Source of the DNA: Bacteroidales bacterium
GTDB lineage: Bacteria > Bacteroidota > Bacteroidia > Bacteroidales > ML635J-15
Direction of reading: 5' to 3'
Assembly: GCA_028696755.1 (NCBI GenBank)
Contig: JAQVGK010000292.1
Location: 1 to 5,158 of the forward strand
Length of the DNA stretch: 5,158 nt
Part shown: positions 1-5,158 of the stretch, one piece after another
Position numbering within the stretch: the first letter of the stretch is position 1
How the letters are laid out: each line of letters begins with the position of its first letter
The notes under the pieces: generated by a model
The model's input: only the letters and a program-made list of their open reading frames with translations
What the model was told of the DNA's origin: nothing
Databases searched by the model: none
Made by a program: the position numbers and the translations under genes

Positions 1-1
1 C

Positions 2-1054
2 GAAGGCGAGCCTGGAACATTTAAAGACAGAGTTTTACTTACCGAACGTGCCGAAATGTTATTCGACGGTATGGCTATCGGTGGTTACGCTGTTGGTGCC
101 GATTCAGGTATTCTCTACTTTAGATACGAATACAAATATATGCAAGAGTATCTCGAGAAAGTACTTGCTGACGCTAGAAAAGATAACAGATTAGGTAACA
201 ATATTGGTGGTATCAACGGATTTAATTTCGATATTAGAATTCAGTTTGGTGCTGGTGCTTATGTTTGTGGTGAAGAAACTGCTCTTCTCGAGTCTGCAGA
301 AGGAAAACGCGGTGAGCCTAGAGATAAACCACCTTTCCCAGTTGAAAAAGGTTACTTATGCAGTCCTACTATTATTAATAATGTTGAGACTTTCTGTTCG
401 GTTGTAAGAATTATCGAAAAAGGCGGCGAATGGTTCAGAAAAATGGGAACCGAAGAATCTGCTGGTACTAAATTATTAAGTATCTCAGGTGATTGCGCTC
501 AACCAGGCGTTTACGAGATAGAGTGGGGGATGACTATCGCTCAAATGTTAGAAATGGTTGGTGCTAAAGACGTTCAGGCAGTTCAGGTTAGCGGTCCTTC
601 AGGATCACTTATCGGACCAAAGGACTTCGGTAGAAAAATTTGCTACGGCGACCTTGGTACTGGCGGTTCTATGATCGTTCTTGGTAAAGATCGTAATCTG
701 CTTACCGATATCGTCCTTAACTTTATGGAATTCTTTATCGAAGAATCTTGCGGTTCATGTACTACTTGCCGTATCGTTCCAAAATTGATGAAGGACAGAC
801 TCGTTAAAATTCTTGATGGAAAAGGTGTTGCCAGCGATATTACCGATCTCGAAGACTGGGCTAAATTACCTCCGATAAGCCGTTGTGGTTTGGGACAAAC
901 AGCTGCAAATCCAATTGCAACAAGTATTAAGAATTTCAGAGAACTCTACGAAGCAAAAATCCAAAAAGGTGTTGATTACGACATGGGATTTAATATGAGT
1001 GAAGCTGTTAAAGCATCTTGTGCTTATGTTAACAGAGTTCCGAATGCACATTAA
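2..1054 (+). CDS. hoxF: HoxF, NAD-reducing [NiFe] hydrogenase diaphorase large subunit (5' truncated by window)
   Basis: The protein carries the flavin (FMN) and NAD(P)(H) site of the cytoplasmic bidirectional hydrogenase, passing electrons between the Fe-S chain and the nicotinamide. The frame is open from base 2 and gives 350 visible residues. The ATG at 56 is internal, because the 18 codons before it encode EGEPGTFKDR, the conserved FMN-site segment of the NuoF/HoxF family. Next comes the nucleotide-binding motif GAGAYVCGEET (visible residues 83-93), then an SLBB-like stretch with SGDCAQPGVYE (about 162-173). The C-terminal [4Fe-4S] site is ESCGSCTTCR, with cysteines at visible residues 250, 253 and 256 and the fourth at 295 in SRCGLGQT. 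EGEPG rather than ESEPG, together with the downstream hoxUYH genes, favours HoxF over complex I NuoF. Whether it carries the N-terminal NuoE-like domain of some HoxF proteins cannot be seen. It ends 31 nt before hoxU. Confidence 0.93.
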   Translation, partial: EGEPGTFKDRVLLTERAEMLFDGMAIGGYAVGADSGILYFRYEYKYMQEYLEKVLADARKDNRLGNNIGGINGFNFDIRIQFGAGAYVCGEETALLESAEGKRGEPRDKPPFPVEKGYLCSPTIINNVETFCSVVRIIEKGGEWFRKMGTEESAGTKLLSISGDCAQPGVYEIEWGMTIAQMLEMVGAKDVQAVQVSGPSGSLIGPKDFGRKICYGDLGTGGSMIVLGKDRNLLTDIVLNFMEFFIEESCGSCTTCRIVPKLMKDRLVKILDGKGVASDITDLEDWAKLPPISRCGLGQTAANPIATSIKNFRELYEAKIQKGVDYDMGFNMSEAVKASCAYVNRVPNAH

Positions 1055-1085
1055 TAATTAATACACGAACATTAAAGAAAGAATT

Positions 1086-1784
1086 ATGAGCGAAATAATA
1101 AAAATCACAATAGACGGCAAAAACATTGAAGCTAAAAAAGGACAAATGATCCTTGAAGCTGCTGCCGAAAACGGGATTTATATTCCCAGCCTTTGCCACT
1201 TCGACGGTGTTAAGCCTAAAGCTTCGTGCCGCATTTGTTCTGTAAAGGTAAACGGAAGAAATATGACTGCCTGCACAACTCCAGTTAGCGAAGGCATGAA
1301 TATCGAAAACAACACTCCGGCAATTAACGAAATCAGAAAAGCTATTATCGAGGCAATTTTTGTCGAAGGTAATCACTTCTGTCCTTCTTGTGAGAAAAGT
1401 GGAAACTGCGAATTGCAAGCATTAGGTTACCGTTATTATATGATGGTTCCTCGTTTTCCATATTCATTCCCACAACGTCCGGTTGATGCTTCAAATCCAA
1501 AACTTATGCTCGACACCAACAGATGTATTCTCTGTATGCGTTGCGTAAGAGGTCTTAAAGATGCTAACGGAAAAAATATGTTTGCTGTAAAACACAGAGG
1601 CATTCACTCCGAAATAGTTATGGATCACGAAGTTTGTGCAAATATTACTGACGAAATGGCTCAAAAAGCTATGGATACTTGTCCAGTTGGTGTAATACTT
1701 AAGAAAGAAGTTGGTTTCAGTCAACCGATTGGCGCCCGTAAGTATGACAAACAGCCTATCGGACATGAAATTGAAAACAAATAA
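1086..1784 (+). CDS. hoxU: HoxU, hydrogenase diaphorase small subunit (Fe-S electron-transfer protein)
   Basis: This 232-residue protein matches the N-terminal Fe-S part of complex I NuoG and is close to the usual HoxU length. It wires HoxF to the HoxYH module. Residues 1-75 form a [2Fe-2S] ferredoxin domain with cysteines 37, 48, 51 and 63. A His-Cys3 [4Fe-4S] site follows in EGNHFCPSCEKSGNCELQ, with H97, C99, C102 and C108. The HxCx2Cx5C spacing is the HoxU form, unlike the HxxxC of NuoG. A further [4Fe-4S] site uses C147, C150 and C153 (CILCMRCVR) plus C199 (DTCPVG). C184 is an extra cysteine without an assigned role. The large C-terminal molybdopterin-like domain of NuoG is absent, as expected for HoxU. 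The start is preceded only by an A-rich leader (AAAGAAAGAATT) without a strong Shine-Dalgarno. The stop lies 17 nt before hoxY. Confidence 0.95.
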   Translation: MSEIIKITIDGKNIEAKKGQMILEAAAENGIYIPSLCHFDGVKPKASCRICSVKVNGRNMTACTTPVSEGMNIENNTPAINEIRKAIIEAIFVEGNHFCPSCEKSGNCELQALGYRYYMMVPRFPYSFPQRPVDASNPKLMLDTNRCILCMRCVRGLKDANGKNMFAVKHRGIHSEIVMDHEVCANITDEMAQKAMDTCPVGVILKKEVGFSQPIGARKYDKQPIGHEIENK

Positions 1785-1786
1785 AC

Positions 1787-1793
1787 AGGAGGG
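1787..1793 (+). promoter_or_regulatory. Strong Shine-Dalgarno for hoxY (AGGAGGG)
   Basis: AGGAGGG ends 8 nt before the hoxY ATG at 1802 and contains the full AGGAGG complement of the 16S rRNA 3' end. It sits just after the hoxU stop codon (1782-1784). The starts of hoxU, hoxH and hoxW have no comparable site. It fixes the hoxY start and suggests efficient independent initiation on that cistron. Confidence 0.8.
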
Positions 1794-1801
1794 AACTAAA
1801 A

Positions 1802-2350
1802 ATGAGTAAACCAATAGTTGCAACGACATCATTAGCAGGATGCTTTGGATGTCACATGTCTATCCTCGATATAGATGAAAGAATACTTGATTTGATTGAA
1901 TTAGTTGAATTTAATAAATCTCCTATTGATGATATCAAAACCTTCACAAAACAATGTGATATCGGTATTATCGAAGGCGGTTGCTGTAATAGCGAAAACG
2001 TTCATGTACTTAAAGAATTCCGCAAAAACTGCAAAATTCTTATTTCTTTGGGCGAATGTGCTATCATGGGTGGTTTGCCAGCTTTACGTAATGGTATTCC
2101 AGTTGAAGATTGTATCCGCGAAGCTTACCTCGATGGTCCAACAGTAACTCTCAACAAAGAAGGTATCTTACCTAACGATGATGAATTACCTATGATTCTT
2201 GATAAGGTATATCCATGTCACGAGATTGTTAAAATAGATTATTTCCTCCCTGGTTGTGCACCAAGAGCGGACTTAATCTGGAATGCTTTGGTTGCGCTTA
2301 TCACTGGCGACGAACTAAAACTTCCGTACGAGGTAGTTAAATTTGATTAA
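1802..2350 (+). CDS. hoxY: HoxY, [NiFe] hydrogenase small subunit
   Basis: HoxY is the small subunit of the bidirectional hydrogenase core. It binds the [4Fe-4S] cluster next to the NiFe site and relays electrons towards HoxU/HoxF. The protein is 182 residues, the short form typical of soluble group 3 enzymes, and lacks a Tat signal peptide, which agrees with a cytoplasmic place. The four expected cluster ligands are visible: C14 and C17 in GCFGCHMS, C86 in SLGECAIMGG, and C152 in LPGCAPRAD. EGGCCNSEN (58-66) matches the EGG segment conserved in these small subunits. The extra cysteines of membrane-bound group 1 small subunits (medial and distal clusters) are absent. Some characterised HoxY proteins hold a second FMN, but that cannot be judged from motifs alone. 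The start follows a strong AGGAGGG at 8 nt spacing. The gene ends 18 nt before hoxH. Confidence 0.95.
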   Translation: MSKPIVATTSLAGCFGCHMSILDIDERILDLIELVEFNKSPIDDIKTFTKQCDIGIIEGGCCNSENVHVLKEFRKNCKILISLGECAIMGGLPALRNGIPVEDCIREAYLDGPTVTLNKEGILPNDDELPMILDKVYPCHEIVKIDYFLPGCAPRADLIWNALVALITGDELKLPYEVVKFD

Positions 2351-2368
2351 TTTTAAAAAGTATATACG

Positions 2369-3820
2369 ATGTCAAAGAAAATAACAATAGAACCCGTAAC
2401 CCGCGTTGAAGGGCACGGTAAAGTTACAATTAAGTTTGACGACGCAGGAAACGTAGAACAGTCAAGACTTCATATCGTGGAGTTTCGCGGATTCGAACGT
2501 TTTGTACAGGGCAGACCTTACTGGGAAGCTCCAGTACTTGTTCAGCGTCTTTGCGGAATTTGCCCCGTTAGTCACCACCTTGCTGCTGCTAAAGCTCTCG
2601 ACGTAATTTATGGTGCTGGTACAGGCGAGGGTTTAACTCCAACAGGAGAAAAAATGAGAAGACTTATGCACTACGGACAGTTCTTCCAGTCTCACGTTTT
2701 GCACTTCTTCCACCTTGTATCTCCAGACCTTCTTTTTGGTGTTGATGGTGATCCAGCTTTAAGAAATATTATCGGTGTTGCCCTTAAACATAAGGACCTT
2801 GCTGTAATGGGTGTTATGATGCGTAAATATGGTCAGGAAATTATCGCTGCTACTGCTGGTAAAAAAGTTCACGGTACAGGCGCTATCCCTGGCGGTATCA
2901 ACAAGCATTTAACTATCGAAGAAAGAGATAGATTCTTACATGGTGCCGATCCTCTAAACATTGATAAGATGATCGAATGGGCACAGGCTGCTCTCGATTT
3001 CTTAAAGGATTACCACAAGAAGAATACTTCTTTCATCGACAATTTCTCTCAGTACGATTCAAATCACCTTTCTCTTGTTCGCAAAGACGGTGCTTTAGAT
3101 TTATATCATGGTGTACTTAGAGCTGTAGATGCTAACGGTAATAAAGTTCTTAACGATGTTGATTATCAAGAGTATGATAAATACATCAGCGAAGAAGTTC
3201 GTAGCTGGAGCTACATGAAATTCCCTTACATGATTCACATGGGTAAAGAAAAAGGTTGGTATCGCGTAGGTCCGCTTGCACGTTTAAATACCGCTGATTT
3301 TATTCCAACTCCATTGGCTCAGAAGGAATTCGAAATTTACAAAGCTTACACCAATGGCAAACCAAACAATATGTGTATGCACATGCACTATGCTCGTTTG
3401 ATCGAATGTTTGCACGCTGCCGAAATGATTAAGATTTTACTTAACGATCCAGATTTGTTAAAAGGCGAATTGGTTGCTAAGGGAACAAAACAGCACAGAG
3501 GTGTTGGTCTTATCGAAGCTCCACGTGGTACATTATTCCACCACTACGAAATCAACGATAACGATCAGATCACAAAAGCTAACCTTATCGTTTCTACAAC
3601 TAACAATAACGAGCCGATGAACCGTGCGGTAAACAACGTGGCAAAAAGCTATATGAACGGACAAACAACCATCACCGAAGGTATGATGAATGCTGTTGAG
3701 GTTGCAATTCGTGCTTATGACCCATGTTTGAGCTGTGCAACTCACGCACTTGGTAAAATGCCATTAGAAGTTTCGTTAGTTGACTCAAATGATAATTTAA
3801 TTGACAGAAGAAAATCGTAA
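2369..3820 (+). CDS. hoxH: HoxH, [NiFe] hydrogenase large (catalytic) subunit
   Basis: HoxH holds the Ni-Fe(CN)2CO centre that cleaves or forms H2. Its 483 residues match the family length (roughly 470-490). The N-terminal block has RVEGHGKV (12-19) and the L1 motif RLCGICPVSHH (60-70), supplying nickel ligands C62 and C65. The C-terminal L2 motif is DPCLSCATH (451-459), supplying C453 and C456. All four metal-binding cysteines are thus intact and none is a selenocysteine. After H459 come 24 residues starting ALGKMPLEV, the peptide that the maturation protease removes in characterised HoxH proteins. Arg/Lys-rich RRKS ends the tail. There is no Shine-Dalgarno before ATG 2369, only an A/T-rich leader. 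The stop codon overlaps the start of the protease gene by one base. Codon choice leans on GCT, GGT, CCA and CGT/AGA, suggesting good expression. Confidence 0.97.
   Translation: MSKKITIEPVTRVEGHGKVTIKFDDAGNVEQSRLHIVEFRGFERFVQGRPYWEAPVLVQRLCGICPVSHHLAAAKALDVIYGAGTGEGLTPTGEKMRRLMHYGQFFQSHVLHFFHLVSPDLLFGVDGDPALRNIIGVALKHKDLAVMGVMMRKYGQEIIAATAGKKVHGTGAIPGGINKHLTIEERDRFLHGADPLNIDKMIEWAQAALDFLKDYHKKNTSFIDNFSQYDSNHLSLVRKDGALDLYHGVLRAVDANGNKVLNDVDYQEYDKYISEEVRSWSYMKFPYMIHMGKEKGWYRVGPLARLNTADFIPTPLAQKEFEIYKAYTNGKPNNMCMHMHYARLIECLHAAEMIKILLNDPDLLKGELVAKGTKQHRGVGLIEAPRGTLFHHYEINDNDQITKANLIVSTTNNNEPMNRAVNNVAKSYMNGQTTITEGMMNAVEVAIRAYDPCLSCATHALGKMPLEVSLVDSNDNLIDRRKS
3746..3817 (+). other. HoxH C-terminal propeptide (24 codons) removed during maturation
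   Basis: Codons 460-483 of hoxH lie after H459 of the DPCLSCATH motif. In known [NiFe] hydrogenases the endopeptidase cuts after this conserved His (or Arg) once nickel is bound, which closes the active site. The predicted cut is H459/A460, and the tail begins ALGKMPLEV. The 24-residue length and the adjacent protease gene support this. The cleavage itself is inferred by homology. Confidence 0.82.
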
Positions 3821-4296
3821 TGACTTTGGAGAAAACAATTCTGATATACGGATACGGGAATCCCGGGAGGCAGGATGACGGACTAGGTAACGAATTCGTC
3901 GAGATTATGGAGAAATGGATTGCCGACGAAGGCATCAAAAACGTTTTTACCGACAGTAATTACCAACTCAATATCGAAGACGCAGACACTATATCCTCAA
4001 AGGATATAGTTGTCTTCGTTGACGCTACGATAGAAGAAATCGAAGATTTTTATATCGACAGAGTTGAACCATCCGAAGCCCACGTTGAGTTTACAATGCA
4101 CGCCGTTTCGCCCGCTTTTGTTGTAAATTTATGTAACGACATTTACGCAAAATTTCCCGAATGTTTCCTTATTCACATAAAAGGTTACGAATGGGATTTC
4201 CAAGAAGGCCTAACCGACGCCGCAAAAGCTAACTTGCAAAAGGCAGTAGATTTTGTAAAACAAAAGATTCTGGATGGAGATGAATTTATGGATTAA
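3820..4296 (+). CDS. hoxW: HoxW-type [NiFe] hydrogenase maturation endopeptidase
   Basis: This 158-residue protein belongs to the HybD/HycI/HoxW peptidase family (M52) and is predicted to remove the C-terminal tail of HoxH after nickel insertion in the cytoplasm. The N-terminal motif is GYGNPGRQDDGLG (11-23). D20 aligns with the nickel-sensing acidic residue of HybD (E16 there). D68 in VVFVDA and H94 in FTMHAVSP match the other two metal ligands of the family. The GYEWDFQEGLT segment (122-132) matches the conserved C-terminal G-x-x-x-x-x-x-EGL pattern. Its ATG shares one base with the hoxH stop (TAATG), so translation is probably coupled to that of its substrate. The first 25 codons include GGG twice, CCC, AGG, CTA and ATA, codons little used in hoxH. 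This may keep the protease at a lower level. The hoxW name rests on the Hox context. The family itself is secure. Confidence 0.92.
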   Translation: MTLEKTILIYGYGNPGRQDDGLGNEFVEIMEKWIADEGIKNVFTDSNYQLNIEDADTISSKDIVVFVDATIEEIEDFYIDRVEPSEAHVEFTMHAVSPAFVVNLCNDIYAKFPECFLIHIKGYEWDFQEGLTDAAKANLQKAVDFVKQKILDGDEFMD

Positions 4297-4336
4297 TGAT
4301 TTGTAAGATTTTTTTAACCAATTAGATATGGTATAA

Positions 4337-4408
4337 TTTTGTAATCGGTGGTCGGTAATCAGTAATCGGAACACACCGATTACTGATTACAGCTTACCGA
4401 TTACAAAA
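4337..4408. repeat. Large imperfect palindrome of GTAATCRG units (REP/MITE-like)
   Basis: Two arms, 4337-4369 and 4376-4408, flank a 6-nt loop (AACACA). From the loop outward, 15 bp pair perfectly (AGTAATCGG side with CCGATTACT), then 5 positions hold an internal mismatch loop, then 9 bp pair, then 4 T-A pairs. The left arm itself carries GTAATCGG at 4341, GTAATCAG at 4355 and GTAATCGG at 4362. The right arm carries their complements. The element lies 40 nt after hoxW and 50 nt before the terminator, so it would be in the 3' untranslated part of the hox mRNA. It encodes no protein. It looks like a dispersed intergenic palindrome, but only one copy is visible, so its repetitive nature is inferred. 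Confidence 0.7.
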
Positions 4409-4457
4409 ACTAAATTTTAGTTTCTTCTGAACACCTAAATAATTACAATATCTTAAT

Positions 4458-4490
4458 AAAATCCTCAACTTTTTGGTTGGGGATTTTTTT
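4458..4490 (+). terminator. Rho-independent terminator of the hox operon
   Basis: AAAATCCTCAAC (4458-4469) pairs with GTTGGGGATTTT (4476-4487) over 12 positions, with one T-G wobble and a TTTTTG loop. Seven consecutive T (4484-4490) close it on the + strand. It lies 161 nt after the hoxW stop and before the promoter-like box of the next gene, so it plausibly ends the hox transcript. Confidence 0.85.
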
Positions 4491-4540
4491 GTGGAAAATC
4501 TTCTTATTTATAACTTAGACGATTATCCATATTATTTGAG

Positions 4541-4548
4541 TAAATTTG
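4541..4548 (+). promoter_or_regulatory. Candidate Bacteroidota-type -7 promoter box (TAAATTTG)
   Basis: TAAATTTG fits the TAnnTTTG element recognised by the primary sigma factor of Bacteroidota. It lies 30 nt upstream of the ATG at 4579, giving a short leader of about 25 nt. The upstream -33 element (TTTG-like) is weak: TTAG at 4515-4518, 22 nt before the box, is the best candidate. The position just after the terminator and before the last gene supports it. Confidence 0.5.
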
Positions 4549-4578
4549 TAGTGTGAAAAATATCATGCGTGCATTTTT

Positions 4579-5158
4579 ATGAATAAGAAATATTATTTCT
4601 TTGTTGTTGTATTATTATCGTTTTTACTCGCATATTGCAATGGTAAGGATGGCCGGAATGATGATTTTCAAAAACAATCCAAAGAAAATAATGGAATCGA
4701 GATAAAATATGACATCGATTTCAATGAAAGCATATCTTTTGTAGCGTATAAAATTGATGACAAAGATAGAATCATTGAAAAAGCAATTACAAAGGGAGCC
4801 AAACTTATCAGTATGGAAAAATATCCAGATTTAAAGACAATAGAATCTTGGAGATATTATAATAATTTCGATTACATCGTAAGAAAGGATATAGCCAGTG
4901 ATAATCTATTGCGTGAGACCTTATTTGTTAATAATAATGAAGTGTATTATAAACAATTTACGATTTTTGGGGAAAATCCCGGATTAGAAGGATATACATT
5001 TTTTAGATATTACGCTGATGATAGCGCATTTGTTGAATCTGGTGCTATTCTCTATGATAAAGATCATTCGATAATTATTGATGAAGGAGACCATGTTTTT
5101 ATTGAAATAAACTCTTATCAAAACAAAGCGAAAATTGTTGATTTAACCCTATTAGTAC
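4579..5158 (+). CDS. Hypothetical exported protein, possible lipoprotein (3' truncated by window)
   Basis: The frame is open from ATG 4579 to the window end, 193 complete codons with no stop. I do not recognise the family. The N-terminus is MNKKYYFFVVVLLSFLLAYC: two lysines, a hydrophobic core (about 5-19) and a cysteine at 20, resembling a signal peptide with a lipobox. The residue before the cysteine is Tyr, where Gly, Ala or Ser is usual, so lipidation is uncertain. After C20 comes NGKDG and a polar, low-complexity linker to about residue 40. The rest is rich in Lys, Asp, Asn and aromatic residues (for example ESWRYYNNFDY, about 88-98), suggesting a beta-rich extracytoplasmic domain. No enzyme motif is visible. 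The gene has its own candidate promoter, lies beyond a terminator, and is more AT-rich in codon choice than the hox genes, so a role in hydrogen metabolism is unlikely. No Shine-Dalgarno is seen. Confidence 0.75.
   Translation, partial: MNKKYYFFVVVLLSFLLAYCNGKDGRNDDFQKQSKENNGIEIKYDIDFNESISFVAYKIDDKDRIIEKAITKGAKLISMEKYPDLKTIESWRYYNNFDYIVRKDIASDNLLRETLFVNNNEVYYKQFTIFGENPGLEGYTFFRYYADDSAFVESGAILYDKDHSIIIDEGDHVFIEINSYQNKAKIVDLTLLV

Noticed and set aside
56..1054. hoxF starting at ATG 56
   Set aside because: The same frame is open upstream to base 2 and encodes the conserved EGEPGTFKDR segment, so the true start is outside the window.
1029..1418. Minus-strand ORF of 129 codons opposite hoxU
   Set aside because: It lies antisense to a well-supported gene, has no recognisable motif, and its composition follows from the opposite strand.
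2..1784. Complex I nuoF-nuoG pair
   Set aside because: The second protein is only 232 residues with the HoxU-type HxC spacing, and hydrogenase small and large subunit genes follow directly.
1491..1832. Minus-strand ORF of 113 codons opposite hoxU and hoxY
   Set aside because: It spans the junction of two real genes on the other strand and has no independent support.
1905..2147. Plus-strand ORF of 80 codons inside hoxY
   Set aside because: An out-of-frame shadow of hoxY, whose cluster ligands are all in the main frame.
3672..3938. Minus-strand ORF of 88 codons across the hoxH-hoxW junction
   Set aside because: Antisense shadow of two genes with intact motifs, with no start signal or family resemblance.
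4301..4316. T-run after hoxW as the operon terminator
   Set aside because: No stable hairpin precedes it. The structure at 4458-4490 is far better.
4332..4337. TATAAT as a sigma-70 -10 box
   Set aside because: No -35 element at proper spacing and no gene directly downstream. A terminator follows.
4341..4404. CRISPR-like short repeats
   Set aside because: The GTAATCRG units are too short, have no regular spacers, and are arranged as an inverted pair.

Overview
The window is an AT-rich bacterial stretch with one gene direction (all +). It covers the distal part of an operon for a soluble, bidirectional, NAD(P)-linked [NiFe] hydrogenase (Hox type, group 3d-like), followed by an intergenic region and the start of an unrelated gene. 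Two things hint at a Bacteroidota host. Most gene starts lack a clear Shine-Dalgarno sequence and sit behind A-rich leaders. A TAAATTTG box lies upstream of the last gene and matches the TAnnTTTG promoter element of that phylum. This assignment is an inference from few signals.

Layout: 2-1054 is the C-terminal part of hoxF (NADH/FMN/4Fe-4S diaphorase subunit, cut by the window edge). 1086-1784 is hoxU (ferredoxin-like diaphorase small subunit). 1802-2350 is hoxY (hydrogenase small subunit). 2369-3820 is hoxH ([NiFe] active-site large subunit). 3820-4296 is a HoxW-type maturation protease. Gaps are 31, 17 and 18 nt, and the last pair overlaps by one base (TAATG), so the five genes very probably form one transcript. 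Its promoter lies upstream of the window.

The 282 nt from 4297 to 4578 contain no gene. They hold a large imperfect palindrome built from GTAATCRG units (4337-4408), a small AT-rich palindrome next to it (4407-4423), a good intrinsic terminator (4458-4490) and a candidate promoter (4541-4548). From 4579 to the end runs an open, unrecognised reading frame with an N-terminal signal sequence, probably an exported or lipid-anchored protein. It is cut by the window end.

How the genes work together: HoxH and HoxY form the hydrogenase module that splits or makes H2. Electrons pass through the HoxY cluster and the HoxU Fe-S clusters to HoxF, where FMN exchanges hydride with NAD(P). HoxW is expected to clip a 24-residue tail from HoxH once nickel is in place. 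The pleiotropic hyp maturation genes and any hoxE are not in view. The enzyme itself is a known family. I see no clearly new system. The less explained items are the palindromic repeat, the last ORF, and some translation-level features of the operon.
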